A stretch of DNA of 28,046 nucleotides from Trachelipus rathkii (taxonomy: Eukaryota; Arthropoda; Malacostraca; Isopoda; Trachelipodidae), in NCBI GenBank assembly GCA_015478945.1, contig JABUQX010022303.1, forward strand, positions 15,001 to 43,046. The letters run 5' to 3'. Below the pieces are notes generated by a model, which saw only the letters and a program-made list of their open reading frames with translations, was not told the origin of the DNA and ran no database searches. A program made the translations under genes and the position numbers. Each line of letters begins with the position of its first letter. Position 1 is the stretch's first letter. Positions 1 through 12,660 of this stretch are shown one piece after another.

Positions 1-1614
1 ATGATTTACCATGACTTAGACACGAAAATAGCCATACTATATTATCATTCTTTTTATATGTAATTAAATAGTTTGTCTTGTTAACATTTTATACCATAAT
101 TATAAGCTTATGTTGCTTAATAAAAATTTTATAATTCGCCCTGAAAGATTGTTTCTAACAGTGAGTGAATACAAGTACAATAGACAAATAAATCATTCCA
201 AGGGGTGAAACGACAGTGTAATAGATAGTGTAACGTACGTACAAAGTGTAACTTAAATATAAATAATATATATATATATATCATAATACCTTTAGGTGTG
301 TGTGTGTAAACTAGTATATATATAGGTATATAATATATATTATAGCTATTGGTTAGTGATGCCATTATGGGATGTTTGTGATTTACGTCATACTTAGGCG
401 ATTAAGGTGTAAGTGATGATTGGAGTCAACTACAATGTATGACTTACTTAGTTCTGGGCGGCATACCCTGTTTTTTTGAGGTGCGAGTGTGCATTGGGTT
501 CTCGTTGATAATGAAATAGGTATATCTTAAATTATTAGATAGTGTGTTGGTGACCCTAGTATCGTATAGTATGTAATGAGTGTTAAGTTTTACTTCAGTT
601 ATCGTTGGTTGGATTAATAATGGTCTTAGAGTTATACTCACCTTATGTGACCGTCAGGTATTTAAATGAGGTCTATTTATTATTATATTTTTAGGTTGGT
701 TGTAGCTCTTATTTGAGGGTGAGTCCACGCTCACGTCGTTTATTTCTAGTGTAGTGAGTATCTGACATTATAGAGTATATAGGTGATTGTGAGGTAATCA
801 GGTGGTATATATGACGTTTAGGGTTGAGATACATATTATTTATTAATATTTATTAACTGTTAGTTGTGTGCTTCTTTAAGTATTGCTAATGATGGTGTTT
901 ATGTTTTGTGGTATCTAGTGAGGCGGGATAATTATATTAGATTATTATATATATGCTTTTTTGACTGTTTTATTTATAGTTCCCTATTTTTGGTTGATAT
1001 GGTAGCGCATTGTTATATTATTAATTTTGGATTTTATCTACTCTTGTGTAGCATGATATATTTTGTTTCTGTTTGAGTGTAATATGTATTTTATGACTGA
1101 GGTTACTGTAGTATTGGTGAGTGTATACTGTAGGATCTTTGCCCATATTATATTTTGTGGCTGCTTTATCTATGTAGGTTTTACCTTTCACCTACTTTCG
1201 GGCATAATCATGATATACCGTTGTTTATTATTAATCACATTACCTGTAGGTGAGTATTAGCTGATGTGTATTTTCGGAGTGAGTGAGTTGTGGAGGCTGT
1301 ATATAAATTCAGTCTGTTAGTTCATATATATATATATATTATATGTGATGATTATTTTTATTTGAGTGATAGTATATAAGTTATCCTGAGTAAATTTTTT
1401 ATACATAGATAGATAAATATTATTACTATTATGTGATATATATATTTATGTGTGTGTGTGGTGTTTCGTGTGTGGTGTTTACAGATAAATTTTTTTTTTT
1501 GAAAGTAAGTGTTGTGTGTGTGAGAGATGTAAATTGAGAATGTAGTCATCTTGTAAAAAAGTATAGTCTAATGACGAAGTAGTGAGAAGCTGACTAAGGT
1601 TAATCCGAACTTTG
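1..1614. other. AT-rich, G+T-skewed non-coding DNA with short microsatellites
   Basis: No coding exon is recognisable; the open frames here are short, lack family motifs and are biased by composition. The stretch holds short (AT)n runs near 266-281 and 1324-1340, and (GT)n runs near 296-307 and 1449-1460. From about 360 on, the plus strand is richer in G and T than in C and A. Confidence 0.6.
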
Positions 1615-2193
1615 CTATTATTATTATTTATGAAGTATTATTATTATGATTATTATGATATTATTCATTTGAGTAGTGTGACATAGGATTTATTATATTG
1701 ATTTTTATTATTATTATTACATGGTATTATTATTCAGTTTATTATATTATTTATATATTAATTATTTATTATTATTATTAATTATTATTTTATAGTATTA
1801 TAATTTATTTATATTATTATTATTAGTTATAATTATTTTATTTATAATTATTAATTATTATTATTTATTACTTTATTATTATTTATTAATTATTTTTATT
1901 ATATATTATTATCTTATTATTATTATTTAACTTACATTATTATTATCATTATTTAAAATTAATTATTATTATTAAATATGATTATTATTAATTATTAGTA
2001 TTATTATTATTATTAATTATTATTATATATTATTAATTATAATATTAATTATTCTTATTATTATTATTATTAATTATATGTATTTATTATTATTTATTAT
2101 TAATTATTATTATTATATATTATTTAATTATTATTATTATAATTATTATTATTATTATTATATTATTTATTATTATTATTATCATTAAATAAA
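1615..2193 (+). repeat. Imperfect (ATT)n microsatellite, block 1
   Basis: Runs of ATT broken by ATTA, TTTATT and similar slips fill this stretch. The repeat reads ATT/TTA on the plus strand throughout. It has no coding meaning; open frames across it give poly-Ile, poly-Leu or poly-Tyr. Confidence 0.9.
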
Positions 2194-3295
2194 ATTAAAG
2201 TTGTATATTTATAAAATTTTTCGTTTAGTCGGTATTTTGTTTGCTGCCTGTTGGGGTGAGTTTTTAATTTTTGTTTATGTATGGTGTATTTAGTATTATT
2301 ATTATTATTATTATTATTATTTATTATTATTGATTATTATTATTTATTTATTGTTGGATGGGTGAATGTTGGTGATTGGGTGGGATTCCTAAAATTTTAT
2401 ATTATCTGTTTGTGGCGTATTATTATTATTATTATGTTGTAATATTATTTTGATATTTTATCTATGATGTATTTATTTTGGATGTATTTTATTGATTTAT
2501 GTATTGTTGTTTGATGTTAGATTATTGGAATTAATTATATTGATTATGATTAGTGTGGTCTGGTATGCGTTTATTGTGATTTTTATATCTGATAATTGTT
2601 CGTTATTTATTTAATTAAGTTATTAATTATTAATATTTATGTTAATTGTTTTATTGTGCTAATTCGTGTATTTCTTTGTAGTGCCTCCTTTTTGTGTGCA
2701 TATTGTTAATTGTAGTGTTCGGTATTATTGTGAGTGCGTGTATTTAATTGGCTATTATTGCTATTATGGTTTTGTAAGTGGGTGTACTCACGATTAAGTA
2801 GTTATTTATTATTTCACTTTATCCTAGGTGATCAGTGTATATTGGTATTTGACGTGTGTTATGTGTTATGTGTATTTATTTATGCGTGTGTATAGTGAGA
2901 TTTTGTTTATTGCGTTATTTATGTTAGGTGATTGTATATATGGATAGTAGTGTGTGTTATGTTGGATGTAGTCGTGTTATTAATTAATTAATTTATGTAG
3001 TTGTTATTCGATCTAATTTGTTTTTAGTTTATTTTCTATTTGTACTCTAGTTGTTGATTTAGAATATGAGGTAATGATGGACTTATGCGGTGGATGAGAT
3101 GTATAATATTTTGAGGTCTTTATGACGTGTATTTTTTGGTATTATGTGTTGTATTTGTTATTGTTGTTTCCAGTGTGTGTATTTATTTATATAGTTGATT
3201 TCTGGATGTTGTGACTGGTGGATTGATTATCTATTTATTTAGTGTCATGTGATTAGTGTTATTTATGTCTCATCTTATTCTATTCACGTCTATTT
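2194..3295. other. G+T-rich, C-poor interlude without genes
   Basis: About 1.1 kb of non-repetitive sequence with strong strand bias: in 2461-2520 I count 35 T, 12 A, 12 G and 1 C. A pure (ATT)n run lies near 2293-2330. No gene, RNA gene or element is recognised. Confidence 0.55.
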
Positions 3296-4171
3296 ATTAT
3301 TATTATTATTGATTTATTTCATTATTATTATTATTAATTATGTATTATTATTATCTACTTCATTATGTTGGTCTATTAATTATTATTATTTGTAAAATTT
3401 CGTTCTAGTCATTTAATTTTTTCATTGTGAGTTTTTGTTTATTATTTTATGTGAGTTGTATTTTTATTCTATTATTATTATTATTATTGGATTTATATTA
3501 TTTTATTATTATTTATTATTTATTATTATTTATTTTATTCATGGTTAGTCTGATTTAAGGTATTTAGTTATTAGTTATATTGGAGAATTGTTATTATAAA
3601 TTATTATTATTATTGATTATTATTATTATTAATTTATTATTATTTATTATTATTATTATTATTTATATTTTATTATTATTATTATATTATTATTATTATA
3701 TTATTAATTATTATTATTAATTATTATTAATATTATTATCATTATAATTATTATTAACTTTTTTTTTATATTTATTATTTTTATTATTATTTATATTATT
3801 ATTATATTATTATTATTATTTATTACTTATTATTATTAATTCTTATTATTATTATTATTATATTCTTTGTATTATTATTTATTATTATTGTTATTAATTA
3901 TTATTATTATTTTATTATTATTATTTTATTATCATTATTATTACTAATTATTATTATTTTTAAAATATTATTATTATTAATCATATTATTATTATTATTA
4001 TTTATAATTATTTATTATTTGATCTATGGGATATATGAATTTATGTATTAATGATATTAATTAATTCATTATTATTATTCAAATTATTATTATTATTAGT
4101 ATTATTATTATATTATTTATTATTTATGCATCAATTGTGATTATTATTATTATTATTATTATTATTATACT

Positions 4172-4203
<32 letters not shown>

Positions 4204-4214
4204 ATTACATTTAT
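3296..4214 (+). repeat. Imperfect (ATT)n microsatellite, block 2
   Basis: Nearly continuous ATT repeats in the same orientation as block 1, interrupted by short AT-rich pieces near 3355-3475 and 4010-4070. The purest run is at about 4139-4197. The 64-codon frame across the end of this block is poly-Ile and is a repeat artefact. Confidence 0.9.
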
Positions 4215-4759
4215 TATATCATATTTTATTTTTTAAATTTTTATTTTCATTTTCCATTTATCTACTATTATTATTCATCTCTAAATCCATTTATCAACCG
4301 ACTTAACTACTCAATGGTCGGTCAGCTATGATTATTATTACTTATTCAAATATATTATTCTATAATTAGGTTGACTCGTGATCATTATTTGAATTATTAA
4401 TTTATTATTGGTTGTTTTTGTGATTGATTGAGATATATTTATTCTTTATTTATTATCTCATTATTATTCATTATTAGAATGGGATGATTATTTTTTATGG
4501 TGTCTGCTGAAATGCATCTTATATTACATATTTTAAAAATATATTAATCATAGATTTAAAAGGTGTTGATGATGATTATTATTGTTATTTTAATTATTAT
4601 TTTTATCTAAACATCTAATAACTTCATTTGCTTACAACTAAATCTACATCCTCACTATTAGTATTAATATTTATATATATATATATATATATATGTAGTT
4701 ATTATCTATTTTTTCTATTATTTTTTTAATTTTTTTTTTTCAGTTTTTTTATTTTTATT
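4215..4759. other. AT-rich spacer with one (AT)n run
   Basis: Mostly AT-rich unique DNA between ATT blocks, with an (AT)n run at about 4672-4694 and T-rich homopolymers near 4720-4750. No gene is seen. Confidence 0.5.
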
Positions 4760-4760
4760 C

Positions 4761-4834
<74 letters not shown>

Positions 4835-4852
4835 ATTATTATTATTATTATC
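4760..4852 (+). repeat. (ATT)n microsatellite, block 3
   Basis: About 90 bases of nearly pure ATT repeat with two small phase breaks. Confidence 0.9.
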
Positions 4853-5499
4853 AATTGTTATTTTTATTACTCGTTGTAAAAGAAAGCAAATTATTGATAT
4901 CATATATCTGTTCCAATCTTTTAATTATTATATATTTTTATTTAGTTGAGTTTTTATTTATTTATTTATTTTTTTAACATATGAATTATTTACATGTTAA
5001 TTATCTACTGGATTATTATTATATGATGATTAATTATTATTATATTATTATTGTTTCTTATTTAAAATTACTGTTATTAGTATCTATTAATTTGAGTTAT
5101 TAACATTCATTGTTACTAATTATTTTTTATTATTATTTTTTATTATTATTATTATTATTTATTTGTTATTATTATTATTATTTATTATTGTTATTTTATT
5201 ATTCTTATTATTATTATTATTATTATTATTAATATTTTTTTTTTTATTATTATTATTATTGTACTATTTCATTATTAATAAAATTTAGTATGACTTAGTT
5301 CTTAGTTAATTATGAAAGAATTATTTTATTATTTTATTGCCTTTGTATATTACATATATATTATCTATTATTGTGATATTAAGAAATATATAATTATTAT
5401 TGAGTGTTATGTAAATTATAGTATTTTATTATTAGTTATTTTGTAATTATTATTGATATATTATTCACTCATATTTATTATTATTGATATATAATATTA

Positions 5500-5532
<33 letters not shown>

Positions 5533-6990
5533 CTATATATGTATTATTCATTGATTATCTATTTATTCTCCAATATATATATATTAACTATTATTTAATT
5601 TTCTTATCATGATTTACCGTATTCACTAACTTATTTGTTATTGATATGTGCAATAAGTTTAATTATTATTATTAATTATGTAATTAATCTATTTTATTAA
5701 ATATTATTTATTTATTATGTGTTAATCTTATATTAGTATATTACAGTATAATTAATTTATTATTATTAATATTATATAATCTCATTTATTATTATTATTA
5801 TTATTATTATTTATTATTATTATTATTATTATCTTTATTGATTAAATATTTATTCATTATTTATATCTCATTATTCACTCATTATTAATTACTTATTATT
5901 AATACACTTATCATCTAATATATTAGTGTATCTCAATTATAGTAAATGTGATGTGATATGATATATATAAATTATGTCATTAGATTAGTTATTATGTTAT
6001 TTATTGTATTTTTCTTATATAAGAATATTTTTATTATATATGTTAGTGTTAACATATTATTACAATTATTAATTGGATGTTTATTAATTACACTCTCAAT
6101 ATTTATTGTATATTAGTTATTCATTATATATTATTATTCATTATTATTATTAATTATTATTATTAATGTATTCATTATTATTATTATTTGTGATTCATCA
6201 TTTTTATTATTATTCATTAATTAATTCATTAGTTAATATTATTATTATTCTCCAATTATTATTATTATTATTATTAATTAATTATTAATTATTATTATCT
6301 TTATTATTATTATTAATCATTATTATCTCATTATTATTATTAATTATTAATTATTGTTTATTATTATTATTATTATTATATTGTTATTATGCTGATATAA
6401 TTATTATTACAACTTTACTTATTAGTTACTTTATTATATTATTATTATTATTATTCATTTATTATTATTAATTATTATTATTATTATTCATTATTCATTA
6501 TTCATTATTTATTAATATATTTATTTATTTATTCAATATCGTTTACGAACTTGGTGTTTACTATTATTTGCATTATTATTCAACTATTATTATTATATTA
6601 TTTGTACGTTATAGTGAACTTAATTGATTATTATTCTTTATTCAGTGTGAGTGTGGATTTGATATTATTATTATTATTATTATTCATTCATTCATTATTA
6701 TTATCTAATTATTATTATTTTATTTTTTATTATTATTATTATTATGTATTATTTATTATTTTTTATTATTATTATTATATTTTATTTTTTCATCATTAGA
6801 AACGATGAGAAGCATGATTGTTATTGTGATTATTATTATTAATAGTCCTACCAGTATTATTATTATTAATTAATTATTATTATTAAATTATTATTATTAT
6901 TATTAATTATTATTATTAATATAAATTATTATTCAGTTATTATTATTATTATTATTATGGCGATAATTATTATTATATATTTATTATTAT
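4853..6990 (+). repeat. AT-rich DNA with interspersed (ATT)n
   Basis: The stretch 4853-5110 is AT-rich without long repeats. From about 5118 to 6985, ATT runs recur (for example 5208-5230, 5500-5531, 5786-5831, 6660-6680, 6936-6957) with AT-rich DNA between them. The repeat keeps the plus-strand ATT orientation. No coding sequence is supported; the 82-codon frame at 6551-6799 is low-complexity Ile/Leu/Tyr/Phe. Confidence 0.75.
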
Positions 6991-7018
6991 TGAGTGTGAG
7001 TGTGAGTGTGAGTGTGAG
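6991..7018 (+). repeat. Short (TGAGTG)n hexanucleotide repeat
   Basis: Four copies of TGAGTG followed by a partial fifth copy, lying directly against an ATT repeat. It is the only tandem hexamer seen in this part of the window. Confidence 0.9.
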
Positions 7019-7224
7019 ACCGTATGCTAATTGTTTATAATACTCAAATTTCTCTTAGAAGTCTACGTATTTATACTGCATTTCTTAAATTTTATATTTT
7101 TTTTAATTTTCATCTTTCCATCTATTGATTATATTATTCATTATGATCTCCAAGTATTTGGAAAATAAAGATTTAGAATATTTTTAAGAATCAGAGAAAA
7201 CATTAAGAGGGTTAAGTGCTAATC

Positions 7225-7291
7225 ACACTTTCATTATTAATTATTATTATTATTGTTATTATTAATTATTGAAGAATGTTTTTTTAATATG

Positions 7292-7343
<52 letters not shown>

Positions 7344-7350
7344 ATTATTA

Positions 7351-7381
<31 letters not shown>

Positions 7382-7456
7382 TTATATTATTAATTAATTA
7401 TTACTACAATTTTCATTATTTTTTGTAATTTATTTTTTATTTTTATTTCATTTTTA

Positions 7457-7514
<58 letters not shown>

Positions 7515-7654
7515 TTTATTATTTTATTATTCTGATTATTATTACTTGCTATTTTTGCTATTATTGTTATTATTGTTATTGATTTTTATTATTGCTATTA
7601 TTAATATAATTAATTTTTTATTATTATTAATTTATTATTATTTATACTGTATTA

Positions 7655-7695
<41 letters not shown>

Positions 7696-7842
7696 TTATT
7701 ATTATTATTTATTATTATTATTATATTATTATTAATTATTATTATTATTATTTTTGTATATTATTGTTATTAATTATTATTTATTATTATTAATTATTAT
7801 TATTATTACTTATTATTATATTATTATTATTATTATTATTTA

Positions 7843-7887
<45 letters not shown>

Positions 7888-8043
7888 TTATTATTATTTA
7901 TTATTATTATTATTAATATATTACTATTATTATTATTAAATTATATTATTAGTTATTATTATTATTATTATTAATTATTGTCTCCCAGATTTTGTCAAAT
8001 AAATTATTTGTTTACCAAAATGATATATATTTTTATTTATTAA

Positions 8044-8102
<59 letters not shown>

Positions 8103-8160
8103 TTATTAATTATTATTATTATTACTTATTATTATTATTGTTATTATTATTTTTCGTATT
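7225..8160 (+). repeat. Imperfect (ATT)n microsatellite, block 4
   Basis: Long ATT runs, purest near 7290-7336, 7459-7514 and 8049-8102, separated by T-rich slips. The open frames here encode only Ile, Leu or Tyr runs. The 7019-7224 interval before this block is short unique AT-rich sequence. Confidence 0.9.
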
Positions 8161-8404
8161 ATTTAAATTATTTATTAATTATTTGCTTGTATTGTGATGT
8201 GTGACGTTTTATATTGTTATTTTTTATATTTTTGGGCAGTGGGTTTATATGTGTATGTTCATTATTATGATTTTGTAGTTGTTTTATTCTTTTATTTGTG
8301 TGATTATTTATTGTTTGGATGAGTTTAGATGTTTGTGGTTGTTGGATTATTGTTTGGTTGTGGGTGTATTGATGTTTTGTAAGTTTTATTCGATTATCAG
8401 TGTA
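8161..8404. other. G+T-rich island inside the ATT satellite
   Basis: A 240-base non-repetitive island with high G and T and very few C on the plus strand, compositionally like 2194-3295. The 80-codon minus-strand frame here is rich in Asn, Thr, His and Lys because of that skew, and I do not support it as a gene. Confidence 0.5.
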
Positions 8405-8492
8405 TCTCATTATTATTATTTTTTTTTTTTTTATTTTTATTATTTATTATATTATTAATTGATTATTATTATTATTATTATTAATTATTATC

Positions 8493-8530
<38 letters not shown>

Positions 8531-8531
8531 A

Positions 8532-8586
<55 letters not shown>

Positions 8587-8617
8587 TATTATTATTATGG
8601 AAACTATTTTATTATTA

Positions 8618-8679
<62 letters not shown>

Positions 8680-9007
8680 TTTTATTTATCTATTAGTATT
8701 TATTTTTTTTTTTTATTATTATTATTATTTATTATTATTAATTATTATTATTATTATTATTATTATTATTGGATATCAATTTATTATTATTATTCATTTT
8801 ATTATTATTTATTATTATTATTAATTATTATTAATTATTCTTACTTATTATATTATTCGCTTACTATTATTATTATTATTATTATTTTTATCTATTTTAA
8901 ATTATTATCTATTATTATTATTTTATTATTAATTAATTTTATTAATTATTATTTTTATTATTAATTATTAATTATTAATAATAATAATATTATTATTTAT
9001 TATTATC

Positions 9008-9056
<49 letters not shown>

Positions 9057-9259
9057 TTATTATTATTATTATTATTATTCATTATTTATTATTATTATTA
9101 TTATTCCACTTCATTATTATTCTTATTATTATTATTATTATTATTATTTATTATTATTAATTATTAATTATTATTATTATTTTATTATAATTATTATTAT
9201 ATTATTATATTAAATTATTATTATTATTATTATTATTAAATATTATTTATTATTATTAT

Positions 9260-9310
<51 letters not shown>

Positions 9311-9386
9311 TTATTATTATTATTGTTATTATTATTTAACAATTATTATTTATTATTATTATTGATTATTGTTATATTATTATTAT
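8405..9386 (+). repeat. Imperfect (ATT)n microsatellite, block 5
   Basis: Almost 1 kb of ATT repeat with the longest pure runs at about 8537-8582, 8617-8679 and 9010-9052. It ends sharply at about 9387, where unique sequence begins. The 121-codon frame across it is poly-Leu/Tyr/Ile and is an artefact. Confidence 0.92.
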
Positions 9387-9471
9387 GCTTCAAGCGCACT
9401 ACTCTCTCCTTCTGTCCAATTAGTCGCCTCTTGCAACATGCAGTATGGGTATTCTTTCATCCCTACATAGA

Positions 9472-9531
9472 TAGGTTACGTTAGGTTGGGTTAAGTTAAG
9501 TTAGGTTAGGTTAAGTTAGGTTAGGTTAGAT
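9472..9531 (+). repeat. Interstitial telomere-like TTAGG repeat, degenerate
   Basis: About 60 bases made of TTAGG and its variants (TTAAG, TTGGG, TTACG), giving TTAGGTTAGG doublets in three places. TTAGG is the telomere unit of most arthropods, and its AACCT complement is also a common dispersed microsatellite in crustaceans. The tract is short, degenerate and flanked by unique DNA, so it is interstitial rather than a chromosome end. Confidence 0.8.
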
Positions 9532-9788
9532 TGTATAACAATGAATATTTTCATGTCGGTGAATTGTTGTCGGTGTGTTTTCCTAGACCCATTTGGAACT
9601 ATTTGACTTGTTCGAAGTGACAGCTTTTCAAATAAAATTTGTGTCACAGATTATAAGTAACAACTGCTGATTAATTTTTAGATATTAAGTGTTAATTATT
9701 ATTATTGACTGGTAGATTCTATCTAGCAGTATAGTTTATAAGTGGGGAACACATTATCATTTTTCCTGGCATAATATGGAATATCGGT
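9532..9788. other. Unique non-coding DNA
   Basis: About 260 bases of mixed-composition sequence after the TTAGG tract; nothing recognisable is seen. Confidence 0.5.
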
Positions 9789-10047
9789 TTTATTATTATT
9801 ATTAAATTATTGTTATTTTTATTATTATATTATTATTATTATATTATTATTATTATATTCATTATATTATTATTATATTATCATTATCATTATTAAATCA
9901 TCGATCATTCATATCATATCATCATATCATCATCTCATCCATATCATTCATATCATTCATCACATTCATCGTCATCATCATCTTATCATCATCATTATCA
10001 TCCATAATAATCATCACATCATCATCATCATCCATCATCTCATCAGA
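9789..10047 (+). repeat. Compound microsatellite: (ATT)n passing into (ATC)n
   Basis: ATT repeats at 9789-9879 grade into ATC/CAT-type repeats with ATCC and ATTC variants up to about 10047. The minus-strand frame across it is Asp/Met-rich and is produced by the repeat. Confidence 0.85.
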
Positions 10048-10378
10048 GATCAACAACAACTTTATTATTTCCCAATAATATTGCCCCCTTTTTTTATGTA
10101 CTCGGTAATTCACTTATTAATTTTATTAGACATATAATAAGGCACCCAAACACATGACCTTCCTTGTAAGATGTAAATATCGTCTTACTATCCGTAACAT
10201 TTATTCTTGGGGGTCTTTGATGATACTTTGCGCCTTTGCTACTAATTTATAGAATACACTTTCACATACCTCCAAGCCCCCAAATTGTTCGTATAAATAC
10301 ACAGGCCTAATACCAACTGATTTAATTCGAACGAATAAATATACTGTCTATCAAATATTTGCTATCGTCTTCTTATTA
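10048..10378. other. Unique non-coding DNA
   Basis: About 330 bases of unique, moderately AT-rich sequence without open frames of note or recognisable elements. Confidence 0.5.
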
Positions 10379-10651
10379 TATATATTTATATATATATATA
10401 TATACTATATTATATAATATATATAATATATGTATATATTAATTATTATGATATATATATAATAATATATAGTAGTATATATAATAGATATATATATATA
10501 TATAATATATAATATAATATATAATATATATATATATCATTATTATATATATTATTATATATATATATATATATGTATGTAAGTATATATATATATATAC
10601 TATAATATATAATATATATATATAGTAATATATATATATATAGTATAATAT

Positions 10652-10692
<41 letters not shown>

Positions 10693-12005
10693 TATATTAT
10701 ATATATATATATTTAATATATATATACTATATATAATATATCATATACTGTATATATAAATTTATTATAGTATATCATAGTATATAGTATTAGTATTTAA
10801 TATTTAGTATATATATGTAATAAATAATATTTTATAACTATATATACCGTATCTATATATATATACTATATATATATATATTATATATATATTTTATATA
10901 TATTTATATTTATCCCCTACTAGTATATACTATTTTATATTATATTTCGGAATTACATCACTAATACTATATATATTCTTATATATATATATATTATATA
11001 TATATTAGATAAGACCCTATCTGATATATATCTCTGATTGTTGCATAATATAATTACTTATGCTAAATATAATGATTTAATACAACTACCTATATATATA
11101 TATGATGTAAGTATAATCATTATATTATATTATGAGTTATATTAAAATGTGATTGTTAAAATAAAAATCTAATATTTTTTTTATCCTTTACTAATAACTA
11201 ATTCATAATTAATCATCTTATAATATAAATAAAAAGTATATATCTATATATATACTATATATATATATATTTATAGTACTATATATATATTTATATTTAT
11301 ATATATAGTGATATATATAAAATTTTTATATATTCTTATTTATATAATTAAAAAATGTGATAAATTATATTACATATTATATAGTATTAGTATTAATGAT
11401 TTTCTATTATATATTAATATATTGACATATATATACCTACTTATATAATTACAACGTAATATTAAATAGTTATATATATATATTATCGGTAAAGATATAA
11501 TAATAATAAAAGTAATAAAATATAAAAGTAATAAATAAAAATAATAATATATATAATAAAATTATATGATCATTTATACTACATATAATACATATAATAT
11601 ATTACTATAATATTTTAATATTACGTGATTATATTCACATTATAATATATATATATATAAAAGTTATTATATATATATATATATTATTATTTACATCTTA
11701 TTATATATATTATATATACCTATTACTTAATAGTATTATAGTATTTATCTTACTAGGATAGTGAATATCATGCATATATATTAATACTGATAATATAACT
11801 TTACTTTATTATATAGTATTCCTAACTAATAAAAAGTTAAAAAATATAGATATATATTTACATAATATATATTACATAAATTTCTTATATTATATATATA
11901 TAATTATTATATATAAATTATAATATTAATATTAATATATAAACTTAAAGATTATATATAATATATATATTAATATATATAAATATATATAATAGATAAT
12001 ATAGG
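10379..12005. repeat. Long (AT)n-dominated region
   Basis: The interval 10379-10905 is almost pure AT/TA dinucleotide with single-base slips (AATAT, TATTAT). From 10906 to 12005, short AT-rich unique pieces alternate with further (AT)n runs, for example near 11240-11330, 11640-11690 and 11940-11990. There is no coding potential. Confidence 0.9.
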
Positions 12006-12124
12006 ACTATATATATTATTAACGACAGGAGGAGGCACATTTGCAACTTAACAAACGACTAGGCGAAAACAGTTTTATTTTTTTATATAAAACAATCAGT
12101 TTTCTTGTCAACAAAATCTTTAAA

Positions 12125-12128
<4 letters not shown>

Positions 12129-12193
<65 letters not shown>
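12129..12193 (-). repeat. T65 homopolymer, likely poly(A) tail of a minus-strand retrocopy
   Basis: I count 65 consecutive T. Read on the minus strand, this is an A65 tract preceded by AATAAA (plus-strand TTTATT at 12212-12217), about 18 bases upstream of the first A. That spacing is typical of a polyadenylated transcript reinserted by a LINE machinery. The frames through it (poly-Phe, poly-Lys) are artefacts. Confidence 0.6.
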
Positions 12194-12490
12194 CCAAAAA
12201 TTTTCAAAAATTTTATTATATTGCGTGAAAAGAAAAAAAATTTTCGCCATATTTTTATTTTTTACTCTATTCTCTTCACTTTACATCTTCGTTGGATAAA
12301 ATGCATAGAGAAAAGACACAAATTTATAGGAAATCATATTGCTGAATAGAACAAAATTCTTATAAATGCATAATATATTTTGGAAAGACAATAATCCATG
12401 GTCAACTCACACTGTATATTTGTAAATCTCTGTGTGGTTAACTAGATCCTTAACGATTTTTACTGTGAGCATGTAACCAATAATTATATG
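12194..12490 (-). other. Possible 3' part of a retroposed transcript
   Basis: Unique sequence lying on the 5' side of the minus-strand A65 tail, so it should be the 3' UTR-like body of the inserted copy if the tail reading is right. No protein is recognisable and I could not find the 5' end or a target-site duplication. A short A-rich stretch and the AATAAA signal are the only features. Confidence 0.3.
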
Positions 12491-12515
12491 ATTATATAAT
12501 ATATTATATAATATG

Positions 12516-12559
<44 letters not shown>

Positions 12560-12660
12560 TATATTAATATATATAATATATTAATTTATTATAAACTAGT
12601 AATATATATATATATAATATATATAATATTTAATATTATAGATATCTATTAGATATATAA
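12491..12660. repeat. (AT)n microsatellite
   Basis: AT dinucleotides with minor interruptions; the purest run is about 12522-12554. Confidence 0.85.

Noticed and set aside
4137..8824. Open frames of 60-121 codons made of Ile, Leu or Tyr runs
   Set aside because: They are direct translations of (ATT)n in its three frames, with no complexity, splice context or family signal.
9922..10113. Asp/Met-rich 63-codon minus-strand frame
   Set aside because: It is the translation of the ATC/CAT microsatellite.
12019..12349. Poly-Lys and poly-Phe open frames
   Set aside because: They are created by the T65 tract read on either strand.
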